A DNA stretch of 64,000 nucleotides from Chitinophaga eiseniae. Its GTDB lineage: Bacteria; Bacteroidota; Bacteroidia; Chitinophagales; Chitinophagaceae. Positions 34,609 to 45,600 of the stretch are shown in pieces. Location: assembly GCF_012641265.1 (NCBI RefSeq), contig NZ_JABAHZ010000005.1:186001-250000 (forward strand), read 5' to 3'. Numbering within the stretch: position 1 is the stretch's first letter; the number at the start of each line of letters is the position of its first letter. Made by a program: the position numbers and the translations under genes. The notes beneath the pieces are model-generated. The model had not been told where the DNA came from and ran no database searches. It saw only the letters and a list, made by a program, of their open reading frames with translations.

Positions 34609-34875
34609 TTAATTCATCGTTTGTCCATTGGCACGCATAAAAATATCATAGGCTTCACTGGTCCAGTGCTGGTAGTCTTCCAATCCTATTCCTAAACGCT
34701 CGTCCCGTTCTACTTCTTTATACTCCCTGCTGTCCCAGTAGCCCCGGGCCAGCGATTGAATATTCTGCGAAACCGCTACCGGACCTGTCTCATAATCGGC
34801 AGGATAACTCTTGTAGTTGCCAATCGCTAATTCCTGGATCTCATGCTTTACTGCATCCTTGCTTTGTTTTGCCAT
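34609..34875 (-). CDS. Small soluble hypothetical protein (88 aa)
   Basis: 88 residues, no signal or membrane segment, acidic, rich in Tyr and Trp (YKSYPADYETGPVAVSQNIQ; ARGYWDSREYKEVERDERLG; EDYQHWTSEAYDIFM). It has its own terminator, so it is a real monocistronic gene. I do not recognise the family; the short charged composition would suit a stress or stationary-phase protein, which is inference only. Confidence 0.6.
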   Translation of the reverse strand: MAKQSKDAVKHEIQELAIGNYKSYPADYETGPVAVSQNIQSLARGYWDSREYKEVERDERLGIGLEDYQHWTSEAYDIFMRANGQTMN

Positions 34876-34978
34876 GGTTAAAATTTTTTAGTTACCATCA
34901 CCAAAACAAAAATGAGTCCCTTTTAGCCCAAGGCCAACCGATTTTAAGATTTCATTATCTTAAAGAAATGTTAACGAA

Positions 34979-35428
34979 CTATGGCTGTGAATAAGTTACA
35001 ATATCGATGCCTACGCCGTTAGGATCTGCAATAGCGAAATGCCGGTCGCCCCAGGGCTCATTACGGATGGGGATTTTAATCACCGCCCCCTTCGCTTTGA
35101 TACGCTCATACACCTCATCTACCTTTTCCACTTCTATTGTCAAATACACACCTTTACCCTCAAAAGCCGGCCGGAATAAGGGTTGTTGAGACGCGTGTTC
35201 CGGCAATAAAAAACTGATCTCCGATTGCTTGTCCGGGGTATGCAACAACAGATAAAAATCGTTTTCAAAAGTCACCCCAAAGCCTAATATCTCTGTGTAA
35301 AACCGCTTACTCTCCGCTATTTTGGAAGTAATAATACCTGCATTCAATTTCATTTTTCCTGGTTTTGTCTGTGAATAAATGGGCCCTGCAAAGCAGCATA
35401 ATAATACCCATAACAAGCCTTGCCTCAT
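34979..35428 (-). CDS. VOC (glyoxalase/bleomycin resistance) family protein, possibly exported
   Basis: 149 residues. The VOC fold is evident: LNAGIITSKIAESKRFYTEI, LGFGVTFENDFYLLLHTPD, GVYLTIEVEKVDEVYERIKA and FAIADPNGVGIDIVTYSQ. From ATG 35428 the protein has a plausible signal peptide (RQGLLWVLLCCFAGPIYSQ). An internal ATG at 35353, preceded by AGGAAAA, would give a cytosolic 124-residue form, the common size of the family. VOC proteins bind a metal and a small ligand; the activity here is unknown. Confidence 0.85.
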   Translation of the reverse strand: MRQGLLWVLLCCFAGPIYSQTKPGKMKLNAGIITSKIAESKRFYTEILGFGVTFENDFYLLLHTPDKQSEISFLLPEHASQQPLFRPAFEGKGVYLTIEVEKVDEVYERIKAKGAVIKIPIRNEPWGDRHFAIADPNGVGIDIVTYSQP

Positions 35429-35496
35429 ATCTCTTTAGCTAGATGACGGCAAAATTAGGCTACCCGGGAAGACAAACATTGTAAAAATCGGACAAA

Positions 35497-36300
35497 TTAA
35501 AGCAGGACTTTCGAAGGAGTGAGACCGTATAATTGCTTAAACGATTTGATAAAATGAGCCTGATCATAATAACCGGCGTCCAGGTAAGCATGCTGTTTCC
35601 GACCATGCGTCATGCGCTGCAATGTTTTCTGGAACCGGATTACTTCGCTGAAAGCTTTAGGCGTATCGCCAACGTAAAATTGAAATAAACGACGCAACTG
35701 CCGCGGACTGATACCTACTGCTAACTCCTTTTCGATACCAATCATTCCTCTTGTGTCAAGGATCATCGCAATAGCCTCATATAAGCGGCTATCGGCGGTA
35801 ACGATACCCTTACCCGCCAATCCAAGCAAATACACATCCAGCAAAGCTTTCATCTCTCCCAAAGTTAAACCGGGATGAAAACGCGCTGCCAAAAAAGTAG
35901 CCAGTGGACGGCAAATAGCATCCAGCGGCGCCGACTGGTCGGTCAGTTCTGCGGCATTTAACCGGTACAACAAAGGCAACATACCCGGCAAGAAACGGAT
36001 GCCCACAAAATGGAAATCTCCATACAGCGGAAACGCTGTATAGGAATTGCTAAACCCCATCAGGTAACTTTCTGTTGGCTGATGGGGTTCAAAATAAATA
36101 TCTATGCATCCATCTGCTATCACCCGGTAATGGTAAGGCGCCGTTAAACGCTCTGTGGATTTGAGTTCCCAGTAACAGTATACATATGCCAACAATCCGG
36201 TATGTGGCAATAATTCGCGATACAACACAGGCCCCTTTTCCCGTTCTGCTGCGGGCTGAACGGGCTGATAAAGCTGCCGGAAATGTTGTAATGCCTCCAT
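35497..36300 (-). CDS. AraC family transcriptional regulator with DUF6597-type N-terminus
   Basis: 267 residues from ATG 36300. The N-terminal sensory domain (about 15-110, LLAYVYCYWELKSTERLTAP, DGCIDIYFEPHQPTESY) fits the DUF6597 type. A C-terminal AraC DNA-binding domain (about 165-265) follows with LAVGISPRQLRRLFQFYVG and DAGYYDQAHFIKSFKQLYGL. It likely senses a small ligand and regulates nearby metabolism. It lies 24 bp downstream of the GLPGLI gene on the same strand and may be transcribed with it or alone. Confidence 0.9.
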   Translation of the reverse strand: MEALQHFRQLYQPVQPAAEREKGPVLYRELLPHTGLLAYVYCYWELKSTERLTAPYHYRVIADGCIDIYFEPHQPTESYLMGFSNSYTAFPLYGDFHFVGIRFLPGMLPLLYRLNAAELTDQSAPLDAICRPLATFLAARFHPGLTLGEMKALLDVYLLGLAGKGIVTADSRLYEAIAMILDTRGMIGIEKELAVGISPRQLRRLFQFYVGDTPKAFSEVIRFQKTLQRMTHGRKQHAYLDAGYYDQAHFIKSFKQLYGLTPSKVLL

Positions 36301-36323
36301 AATACCAGTGGTTTGTACTGCAA

Positions 36324-37094
36324 TTATAAAGAAATTGACCGTAGATAGAGCGGACCAAATCCGCCCCACTTCCCGATAGTTCTGTTAAGGCTTTCCCGCA
36401 GGGCTTTATTGTTCACCACCTTTCCCTTAGCGGGGGGCAACAGGGTGCCTTCCTTTATATCATCTACCAATACCTTGGTAGCAAACCAGGAAGTATGCTC
36501 ATGAGGTAAAGCTACTCCCAATATCATTCCCGGTAAACCGGCAAAAGATTCCGGGCCTCCCGGCGTTACAATGGCATCGGTATAAAATGCCACCACGTAT
36601 ACAGAGTCCATGATGATGGCGTTGGCCCGGCGACAATCAAAACCGGCAATTTTGCGCGTTTCGTCGGTAATCTTCCAATGGACAGGCCGGATACTGTCTT
36701 TTACCAGGAATAGCTGCTCAAACACTTTCTTTTGCGATACCGACTGCATACTGTCCAGCTTCGAATACACCACATTCGCGCTCGCAGGCGCCTCCCCCAT
36801 AAATGGGTTCTTATTTTCAGTATTTTCTCTCCCCGGTTTATATAAACTGGTATTACCCGCAAAGGAGTAGTCAAAATAAGTGACCTGGAACTGGGATGCA
36901 CTCTTTTTAATGGATTCATACCAGGAATGATCCTGTTCCCCCTTTAAAGCCTCATCCATCTGGGCATGCAGGTTTACCCGCTTTTCAAATTCAATGCGCC
37001 CCTGCAACAGGAAAGGCGATACTTGCGCCTGCAATGACAAAGCGCATAATATCACTAAAACGGTTAAACGTAATTTTAATCGGATGTTATTCAT
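36324..37094 (-). CDS. GLPGLI family protein
   Basis: 256 residues from ATG 37094, with a signal peptide ending LSLQAQ. The diagnostic segment GPESFAGLPGMILGVALPH matches the GLPGLI signature, and KITDETRKIAGFDCRRANAI is the other family block. GLPGLI proteins are secreted proteins of unknown function that occur in Bacteroidota after a TonB-dependent receptor. Here the receptor gene ends 6 bp before, so the pair is an operon. Confidence 0.92.
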   Translation of the reverse strand: MNNIRLKLRLTVLVILCALSLQAQVSPFLLQGRIEFEKRVNLHAQMDEALKGEQDHSWYESIKKSASQFQVTYFDYSFAGNTSLYKPGRENTENKNPFMGEAPASANVVYSKLDSMQSVSQKKVFEQLFLVKDSIRPVHWKITDETRKIAGFDCRRANAIIMDSVYVVAFYTDAIVTPGGPESFAGLPGMILGVALPHEHTSWFATKVLVDDIKEGTLLPPAKGKVVNNKALRESLNRTIGKWGGFGPLYLRSISL

Positions 37095-37100
37095 GGTCAC

Positions 37101-39875
37101 TTATTGTTTCGGGGCGCCCGGACCCAGTTTATTAAAATTCCAGATAAAAGACAATAACGCATACCGGCCAATAGTACTGTAGCGCGTTTGCGTAATGGTA
37201 TTGGTTTGCACAGACCTGTCGAACCCTATATTCTGATTGAATATATCATTCATAGAAAAATTCACCTGCATCAGCTCTTTCTTTCCAAATTTCTTGGCAA
37301 GAAATGCATTCACGATCACCGCATTGTTATTACCGGTAAACACGGCCGTGCGCTGGCGGATCGCATAACTCATATCTCCATGCAGCTGCAGCTTCCAGGG
37401 CAGGTATACATCTGCATTGGGCTCTATATAATACGACCAGTAATCGGTACGGAAAGTGCTCTGCACAGAAGATACACCTACGTTATAGTTAGCGCTGGCA
37501 GTAAAATAAAACTGGTACTTCTTCTCTACTTCTTTTTGCATGTTAAAGCTGATAGAAGTACGGCTGGAGTTGGTAATATTCAACAGCGAGTTGACATAGT
37601 TCACATTCCGGGAAAAATCGCCTCCTATACTGCCACCAATCCTTAGGTCCCATGGGCTTATCTTCCAGCCCATGTCCAGGTCGTACCGGATGCTCCGGTT
37701 ACCATTCACGTTCACTGCCTGCGACGTTCTTTTGCCGGAAGTATCCAGATCGCTCCGGCTGCTGATAGCATCCGAAACAAAATTATAACTGGCAGAAGCC
37801 CAGATACTCCGGCCACTCATTACCTTGAAATCTGAATAACCCAAGCGGAAGCTATTATTGAAAGATGGCTGCAGATTGGGATTTCCGATGACGATATTCA
37901 AAGGGTCATCGTTGGTGCGGATGGGTTGTAACTGGTTGATATCCGGTTGCTGCGTATACCCCTGGTAGAAAAAGTTAAGACGGCGCTGCTGGGTAAAGCT
38001 ATACCGCACCGATGCGTTGGGATACCAATTCACAAAACTCCGCTCCTGCACGTGGTCCCGGAACATGTCCTTTTGATTAAAATTGGTGAATCCAACGTTA
38101 CCGCCCAGGTTCATCCTCAATTTATTATTTAACGTATACGCGTAGCTGATACCACCCCGATGCGTGAGTATATTAAAGGCGTAGTCATTGCTGTATAGCG
38201 AATCCAGCAGGCTATATTTACCGCCATTGTTTTTATTAAACGAGTTACGGTTCGAATGACTATTGCTTACATTAATGCCATAATTAAAAACGAGCGACGA
38301 TTTTTTTGAAAGCGGCTCTGTATAGGTAATATTCGTATTAATGTTGAGCTGCTCGTTATTAACGGTCTTCAGCTGATCAATACGCTGGGTAGAATCTACC
38401 TGTCCTTTCTGATAAAACTCGGTCAACGCATCCAGGGTACCTTCCCCATTGGTACGGCTGTAATTTTCAGCAATATTCAGGGAAACAGTACGTCCTTTCT
38501 TCTTTAATTTTTTACGCCAAAGCAAATTCGTATTGAGTTTGCCGGCATCAGACGTGTTGTTGGTAATACGATACCCGTTGTTAATCAGCATATCATTCTT
38601 CTGCATCTCAGAAGTATTGCGCATGCTGGTAATTTTATGATCGAGCCCTCCATCTACCAATAATTTAATGGATGAAGTAGAATCTACCTGCAATTCATAA
38701 AGACCATTGATCCGGTTTCTCATGATACTGTTTTTCGATTGCTCCGCTGAGTTACTGGAATAGATGGTATCTTTCAATATATTCTGGGTAGATACGGTTT
38801 TATCAGCATCTACATACAGCTTCATGAATTTATAGTTCATATTCAGGTTCTTCCGGTCCTGGTCCCACTTATCACCGTAGTGCAGTCCACCGGTCTGCAC
38901 CAGCGGATACCCGTTATCTTCATACCGGCCACTCCAGTTATCGAGGTCATCACCGCCGGCGCCAAAAAACTCCATGTTACCCTGGTCGTCTACGGAAATG
39001 GAACTGGCACCAAACTTTTCCCGGTCCTCCCAGTTGAGGCCAATCTTTCCCGTATTAGACATAATGCCGTAGGCCGCAATTTTCTTCTTTCCCCGGAATA
39101 AATTAAATAGCCCTTCTGTGTTATGAAAGCCATGATCGCCGGCGCCTACAGCCAGTTTTCCGAAGTAGCCCCTTTTCTTGTCTTCCTTCAACTGGATATT
39201 AATGGTTTTTGATTTTTCGCCATCGTCTACTCCCGTAAAGGTGGCCTGGTCGCTCTTTTTATCGTATAGCTGTACTTTATCCACCATATCGGCGCGGAGA
39301 TTTTTGGTCACCAGCGTCGGATCATCTCCAAAAAATTCTTCCCCATCTACCAGTACTTTCTTTACCGTTTCCCCCTGGGCGGTAATCTGGCCTTTACTAT
39401 TGACCTGGATACCCGGTAATTTCTTCAACAGGTCTTCCACAGAGGCATTGGCCGCAGTTTTGAAACTTTCCGCATTGAACTCTGTAGTATCTCCCTTCAT
39501 TTTGATGGCGGCTACTTTTTGTTGTATCACTACTTCTTTCAGGAGGCGGGATTTCTGTATCAGGATAATCTTGTTGAGATGAATATGAGAAGTATCCGTT
39601 AGCGTCAATGATTCCACATAATCGGCGTAGGTGGGGTAAGTGACCAGCAGGACATAGTTACCGGCAGGAATATTTTTAATGTCGAAGTGACCTTTATCAT
39701 CGGCTCTGACAAATTTATATAATATGGAGTCTTTAGCGTGTAGCAATGCTACTACCGTGTTGGATAATTTGACGCCATTTAGTGTATCCGACACATTTCC
39801 GTTGATGGTAGCCTGTTGGGCAGCACAGCACAAACTCACAACAATGTACAGGACAGTGATTAGAATTTTTTTCAT
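37101..39875 (-). CDS. Outer-membrane beta-barrel TonB-receptor-like protein
   Basis: 924 residues with a signal peptide (ending LCCAAQ). A carboxypeptidase-regulatory-like domain (INGNVSDTLNGVKLSNTVVA, YVLLVTYPTYADYVESLTL) is followed by a plug-like domain (SFKTAANASVEDLLKKLPGI, QVNSKGQITAQGETVKKVLV, DGEEFFGDDP) and a large barrel. This subfamily is the usual partner of GLPGLI proteins. It lacks the SusC ending and has no SusD partner, so glycan import is unlikely; metal or peptide transport is possible but not shown. Confidence 0.9.
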   Translation of the reverse strand: MKKILITVLYIVVSLCCAAQQATINGNVSDTLNGVKLSNTVVALLHAKDSILYKFVRADDKGHFDIKNIPAGNYVLLVTYPTYADYVESLTLTDTSHIHLNKIILIQKSRLLKEVVIQQKVAAIKMKGDTTEFNAESFKTAANASVEDLLKKLPGIQVNSKGQITAQGETVKKVLVDGEEFFGDDPTLVTKNLRADMVDKVQLYDKKSDQATFTGVDDGEKSKTINIQLKEDKKRGYFGKLAVGAGDHGFHNTEGLFNLFRGKKKIAAYGIMSNTGKIGLNWEDREKFGASSISVDDQGNMEFFGAGGDDLDNWSGRYEDNGYPLVQTGGLHYGDKWDQDRKNLNMNYKFMKLYVDADKTVSTQNILKDTIYSSNSAEQSKNSIMRNRINGLYELQVDSTSSIKLLVDGGLDHKITSMRNTSEMQKNDMLINNGYRITNNTSDAGKLNTNLLWRKKLKKKGRTVSLNIAENYSRTNGEGTLDALTEFYQKGQVDSTQRIDQLKTVNNEQLNINTNITYTEPLSKKSSLVFNYGINVSNSHSNRNSFNKNNGGKYSLLDSLYSNDYAFNILTHRGGISYAYTLNNKLRMNLGGNVGFTNFNQKDMFRDHVQERSFVNWYPNASVRYSFTQQRRLNFFYQGYTQQPDINQLQPIRTNDDPLNIVIGNPNLQPSFNNSFRLGYSDFKVMSGRSIWASASYNFVSDAISSRSDLDTSGKRTSQAVNVNGNRSIRYDLDMGWKISPWDLRIGGSIGGDFSRNVNYVNSLLNITNSSRTSISFNMQKEVEKKYQFYFTASANYNVGVSSVQSTFRTDYWSYYIEPNADVYLPWKLQLHGDMSYAIRQRTAVFTGNNNAVIVNAFLAKKFGKKELMQVNFSMNDIFNQNIGFDRSVQTNTITQTRYSTIGRYALLSFIWNFNKLGPGAPKQ

Positions 39876-40097
39876 TGTAGGATTTACAGGTTGTTAATGA
39901 CAGACGCAACAACGGCGAAATTCCATAATTTATTTTGAGCTTATATTACCGTGTGTGATAAACATCTGTTAAATAATAGCCTATTTATCATGTAGGGAAA
40001 GGAGATTATTTCACCTGATAATTTTAGGGTTGCATACCACTTCCAAAATCCGTAAATTTCAACATCTGTAACAAAGTACACTATATCCATTCCCGTT

Positions 40098-41816
40098 ATG
40101 CAGCAGGAACATTCACTTAGAAGTAGTCACTGGTTTGCCCGTGGAGGCAAAGATGGTTTTATTTACCGCGCCTGGCTGAAGAAGCAGGGCATTCCTGCCT
40201 ATGAGCTGGAAGGCAAGCCTATTATCGGCATTTGTAATACCTGGTCAGAACTTACGCCCTGCAACTCTCATTTCCGGGAATTGGCCGAAGCGGTAAAAAG
40301 GGGCATACTGGAGGCCGGCGGTTACCCGTTGGAATTCCCGGTGATGTCGTTGGGGGAAACCCTCATAAAGCCCACCGCTATGTTATACCGCAACCTGGTG
40401 AGTATGGATGTGGAAGAATCGATCCGCGCCAATCCACTGGATGGGGTGGTATTATTATGCGGGTGCGACAAAACCACGCCGGCGCTGGTCATGGGCGCCT
40501 GTAGCGTGAATATCCCCACCATTGTAGTATCGGGAGGCGCTATGCTCACCGGTAGGCATAAAGGCCGTGCCATTGGCACCAGCGATATATGGCGGTTCAG
40601 CGAAGAAGTAAGAGCAGGGCGCATGACACAGGAAGAGCTGGCCCTGGCCGAAGCAGGGATGTGCCGGAGCGACGGGCATTGCGCGGTAATGGGCACCGCT
40701 TCCACCATGGCTTGCATGGTAGAATCTCTGGGACTATCGCTGCCGCAAAACGCCGCCATTCCAGCACCTGATGCCGCCAGGAAAGTACTGGCGCAATTGT
40801 CCGGTACGGAGATCGTGAAAATGGTAAAGGAAAACAGGCGGTTGTCTGATATCCTCACCAGGGAAGCCTTTGAAAACGCCATCCGGGTAAATGCCGCCAT
40901 TGGCGGGTCTACCAACTTCGTGATACACCTGCTGGCCATCGCCGGCCGCATAGGCGTTCCACTGAACCTGGAAGATATGGACACTTTTTCGGCGAATATC
41001 CCCCTGATCGCCAACCTGCAGCCTTCGGGCAGTCATTTTATGGAAGATCTTTATTATGCCGGAGGACTACCGGCAGTGATCAATGCTTTGCTCGGTCATT
41101 TACACAAGGACTGTATCACGGCCAATGGCAAATCCATCGGCGCCAACTACGCGCATGCTGTCAGCTATAACCCCGACGTGATCACTGGCATGGATACCCC
41201 CTTTAACCCGGTATCAGGTATCGTGGTGCTGAAAGGCAATATCTGTGAAAACGGCGCTGTGATCAAACCTTCTGCCGCCAGCCCCCATCTCATGCAGCAT
41301 ACCGGCAAAGCCGTAGTATTTGAAGATATTGACGACTATAAAAAACGTATCGATGACCCGGCGCTGGAAGTAGATGAAAACAGTATACTGGTGCTTAAAA
41401 ACGCAGGCCCCATAGGATATCCCGGCATGCCGGAAGTAGGTAACCTGGGACTGCCGGCGAAGCTGCTGGCAAAAGGTATCACCGATATGGTGCGTATTTC
41501 CGACGGACGGATGAGCGGTACCGGCTTCGGCACCGTAGTGCTGCACGTATCGCCAGAAGCCGCTGCCGGCGGCACGCTGGCCATTCTCCGCGACGGCGAC
41601 ATCATTACCCTGGATGTGCATGAGCGCCGCCTGCATGCAGCACTCTCCGATGCGGAAATCGCTAAGCGAAAAGCTGCGTGGCAACCGGTATACACACAGT
41701 CGACCCGCGGATACGTACAACTATACCAGCAGCATGTGGAACAAGCCCATCTCGGCGCCGACCTCGACTTCCTCAAAGGCAGCTCCGGCAGCGAGGTAAC
41801 CCGCGATTCTCATTAA
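40098..41816 (+). CDS. IlvD/Edd family sugar-acid dehydratase
   Basis: 572 residues. Three Cys in the family positions for the [2Fe-2S] cluster are seen: Cys55 (ELTPCNSHF), Cys123 (CGCDKTTP) and Cys195 (SDGHCAVMGT). Lys125 follows, the residue carbamylated in L-arabonate-type enzymes. The length and the MCRSDGHC block fit sugar-acid dehydratases (L-arabonate, D-xylonate, fuconate types) better than IlvD, and no branched-chain biosynthesis gene is near. It removes water from an aldonic acid to give a 2-keto-3-deoxy acid. The SDR gene 28 bp downstream probably acts in the same pathway. Confidence 0.88.
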   Translation: MQQEHSLRSSHWFARGGKDGFIYRAWLKKQGIPAYELEGKPIIGICNTWSELTPCNSHFRELAEAVKRGILEAGGYPLEFPVMSLGETLIKPTAMLYRNLVSMDVEESIRANPLDGVVLLCGCDKTTPALVMGACSVNIPTIVVSGGAMLTGRHKGRAIGTSDIWRFSEEVRAGRMTQEELALAEAGMCRSDGHCAVMGTASTMACMVESLGLSLPQNAAIPAPDAARKVLAQLSGTEIVKMVKENRRLSDILTREAFENAIRVNAAIGGSTNFVIHLLAIAGRIGVPLNLEDMDTFSANIPLIANLQPSGSHFMEDLYYAGGLPAVINALLGHLHKDCITANGKSIGANYAHAVSYNPDVITGMDTPFNPVSGIVVLKGNICENGAVIKPSAASPHLMQHTGKAVVFEDIDDYKKRIDDPALEVDENSILVLKNAGPIGYPGMPEVGNLGLPAKLLAKGITDMVRISDGRMSGTGFGTVVLHVSPEAAAGGTLAILRDGDIITLDVHERRLHAALSDAEIAKRKAAWQPVYTQSTRGYVQLYQQHVEQAHLGADLDFLKGSSGSEVTRDSH

Positions 41817-41844
41817 CTACGCTGATCACACTTAAAGAACTGTT

Positions 41845-42603
41845 ATGAATTTCGAAAATAAAGTAGCCATCGTTACCGGAGCCGGCCAGGGTATTGGATT
41901 TGAAATATGCAAACAGCTGGTCACACGGGGCGCCATTGTTATACTCAATGATATCGATGATGCCCTGGCCCGCAGCGCCGCCGATGAAATTACGTCCGAC
42001 AAAGGTATTTGCATTGCCATGCCTGGCGATTCCAGTGATGTAACCTTTCTTCAACAAATGGTCAACACGGTGGTAAGTCGCTACGGCAGCCTGGATATCG
42101 TGATTGCCAATGCCGGCATCACTTTGTTTGGCGATTTCTTTACGTATAGTCCCACGGCATTTAACCGGGTCATGCAGGTGAATTTGGGCGGTACCTTTTT
42201 CCTGGCCCAGGCGGCGGCCAATCAAATGAAGCGACAGGAACAGGGAGGCGCCATCCTGTTTACCTCCTCTGTAACCGGCCACCAGGCGCATAAAGACCTG
42301 GCAGCTTACGGCATGAGTAAAGCCGCCCTGGAAATGCTGGCTAAAAACCTGGTAATAGAACTGTCTCCTTTTAAAATTACGGTCAACACAATTGCTCCCG
42401 GCGCCACCCTCACCGAACGTACGCAAGACGATCCTTCCTACGAAAAAACCTGGTCGGCCATTACACCAATGGGACGGCCGGCCCACACGCTGGACATTGC
42501 CCAGGCAGCGCTATTCTTCGTATCAGATTACGCCCGGCATATCACCGGGCAAAGCCTGGTGATTGATGGAGGATGGACAAGTATCAGTCCTTCTCCTTTT
42601 TGA
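41845..42603 (+). CDS. SDR family NAD(P)-dependent oxidoreductase
   Basis: 252 residues of the classical short-chain fold: cofactor motif TGAGQGIG (11-18), NAG (89-91), Asn113, active-site Ser141/142, Tyr155 and Lys159 (YGMSK), and C-terminal GQSLVIDGGW. Asp36 after the second strand suggests NAD preference. Co-transcription with a sugar-acid dehydratase points to oxidation or reduction of a sugar, lactone or keto-deoxy acid. L-fucose or L-arabinose pathways are both possible; the substrate is not decidable here. Confidence 0.92.
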   Translation: MNFENKVAIVTGAGQGIGFEICKQLVTRGAIVILNDIDDALARSAADEITSDKGICIAMPGDSSDVTFLQQMVNTVVSRYGSLDIVIANAGITLFGDFFTYSPTAFNRVMQVNLGGTFFLAQAAANQMKRQEQGGAILFTSSVTGHQAHKDLAAYGMSKAALEMLAKNLVIELSPFKITVNTIAPGATLTERTQDDPSYEKTWSAITPMGRPAHTLDIAQAALFFVSDYARHITGQSLVIDGGWTSISPSPF

Positions 42604-42640
42604 GCAAAGCGAAAAGCAGAAAGCTATTATCGCGATTCAC

Positions 42641-45600
42641 TTATACCTCATGCTCCGCTGCAATCAACGCCAGCAGCTCTTTTGCAGTAAGACGGCCCGA
42701 CTGGTCGCTGCCCTCCAGCAACTGGTCGGCCAGGTCTCTCTTACTATTGTGCAGGGCAATAATCTTTTCTTCAATAGTATGCTGCGTTACCAGGCGATAA
42801 ATGGTAACGGGCCTGGTTTGCCCGATACGATAGGCCCTGTCGGAGGCCTGCTCTTCGATAGCCGGATTCCACCAGGGGTCCAGGTGAATCACGTAATCGG
42901 CCGCGGTAAGATTCAGTCCGAGCCCGCCTGCTTTGAGGCTGATCAGGAATAACTGGCCCTTACCCGACTGGAAATCTTTTACCAGTTTATCACGCTGTGA
43001 AATGGGCGTACTACCATCGAGGTACAGGTAAGTAATGCCTTGTGCCTGCAATGCTTCCCTCACCAGGTCGAGGTGTTTTACAAACTGGCTGAACACCAGC
43101 GCGCGGTGGTTGTTGGATACCAGCTCTTCCACTATTTCCTGGAATACCTGCAATTTGGAAGATGCGATATCAGTTTCTGCATCCACCAGCTGCGGACTAC
43201 AGGCCGCCATGCGCAGACGGCTGATTTCAGCCAGCGCACGGATATGTTGCTGGGCCATACTTCCCTCCTGCGCTTTGATATTTTCCAGCGCCTTCCTGCG
43301 CACCGCTTCATAAAAGGCCGCTTCATCGGGCGATAAAGGCACCATTTTCAGGATCTCTGTTTTCTGTGGCAGCTCATCCAGCACCGCCGTTTTGGTACGC
43401 CGCAGGATAAAAGGTGCAATCAGTTTCTTCAGATGCAGCTTCACGGTGCTTTCCGGGTTACGGACAGAAGGGAATACAAATTGTTTATTGAAATGATCCA
43501 GGGTACCCAACAGGCCAGGGTTAAGGAAGTTAAAGAGGTTCCAGATCTCTCCCATATGATTTTGTATAGGCGTGCCCGTTAGCATCAGTTTAAATCCTGC
43601 CTGCAGCGACATGGCCGCTTTGGATGTTTTGGTCTGGAAGTTTTTAATGGTATGCGCTTCATCCAGTACAACGGTAGGCCATTTGACGGTCGACAGCAAT
43701 TTCTCTTCCGCCTGTAGCAATCCATACGTAGTAATGACCACATCGAGTGGACCGGCTTTTTTGATCATGGCGCTACGGCGGCTGTTCGCCAACAACAGTA
43801 TATTCAGGGAGGGTGCAAAGCGGCGGATTTCATTGCTCCAGTTGCTCACCACCGAGGCGGGGCAAATAACCAGTGCAGCCCCTTCCGTGGCCCGGTGCAG
43901 CAGCAGGGCGATGGCCTGGATGGTTTTACCGAGGCCCATATCGTCCGCCAGGCAGGCGCCGGCTCCCCAGGCCGCCAGGTGGGTCATCCAATGAAACCCC
44001 TCTTCCTGGTAGGGGCGCAGGGTAGTTTGCAGCGTAAGCGGCACAGGAACGCTAAGTTCCATCGCCGTTGCCCGTTTACGGGCAAAGTCTTTCCAGGCGG
44101 CATCGGTACTGACTTCCCCTGCCTGTTCCAGCCACTCCTCCAATACAGGTGCGGCAAAAGCAGGGACACTGATACCCTGGCGATCGATGCCGGCAAAACT
44201 CGACATTTCGTTTAGCCGTTTGCGTAAGTCGCCCGTCAATGCCAGGTATTCGCCATTCTGCAGTGCAATAAATCGCTTCTTCACGGTGAGCGACGTATCC
44301 AGCAAGTCTTTCAGCGACAATACGGTAGTTTCATCTACTTTCAGCTCACCTTCGCACATAAACCAGTGATTCTTTTCCCGGATACCGATGCTGAGTTGCG
44401 CAAATCCTGCCTGTTGTTTTATTTTATACCGCTCTCCTTCCGGCCATTCCGCCCTTACCAGATCAGGGTGTTGGCGGATCACCTCCAGCAGCTGGAGGCA
44501 GTCCAGCGGATCTTCAAAAATGATGGTATCATCGGAGATATCCGGTAGGATGGCTCCTTGCAGGAGGTTCATCAACGCGTGCAGGTTGGCCTGTTCCCGG
44601 GGCAGGTCCCGGATAGCCTGCCAGCGTTCACCATTGCTGACGCCGATGATATTGTGTGCGCCGGTGCCGGGTTTACAATAAGGCGGGTCCATTGTAAAGG
44701 GCTTTACATACAGGCCGGCTTTTAATCCTTCGCCCAGCGGTAGCAGCTGAATCACAATGCGGCTGTCGGCCGGCCGTTTGTTGATATTGGCCGTCATATC
44801 GCCCATATCGGCATGGATGGTGAGGTGCGCGCCTATTCCTTTCAGCACCTGTAGCAGCTTATCTTTCCCTGCATGGGGTACTATGCGTACCTGTTGCAGG
44901 GTTTGCAGCAGTCGCCGTTGCTGGGCAGTCAGGGAGATGACCTTCAGCCGGGTACTGGTTTCTTTTACAAACACCGTTTCGCTGACATAGTCCTCCATAT
45001 TGGCGCTGAAGGTATATCCCTGGCGGGTATTGTTGATGCTCAGTTCCGGCGGCGCTTTTATGATTTCCACAGGGATAGTGGGATCATCGGCGGCAAACAG
45101 GTACGGGTGACCGGCAATTTCCTGCCAGACGGTTTCTGCGAAAGAGTAGGATTCCCCATCATAGTTATAGTAGTGATCCTTTTGAACGGTATTGCCTATA
45201 CGAAAATCCTGGGGCGTCATGGCTTCGGCCTTTCCTTCTTTCAGCTTTTTCAGCGCCACATTCCTGCCGGCGCTCCAGCTATTATTTCCCTGGGAAGACT
45301 GAAGCACCGGCTGTATTTTGTAGTGGTCGAAGTCTACCAGGTAAATTAACCGGGAAGCCGTTACATTTTTCTCTTTTTTACTAAGATGACTATCTACGCC
45401 CAGCAAAGTGTTCAGCAACCGCTCCCAGTCGGGCGTTTGCTCCATTTGCGAAAATACCGGTGGGTAGCGGGTAATGGCGGCTATCTCCTGAAAAGTGCTT
45501 TCATATCCCTGGTAATCATCTCCTTTAAATAAGCTTAAATATTCGTAGGTCAGTAAACGATATTGCCGCTCTATGCCCAGGCTGAGCAGGCGTCCGATCT

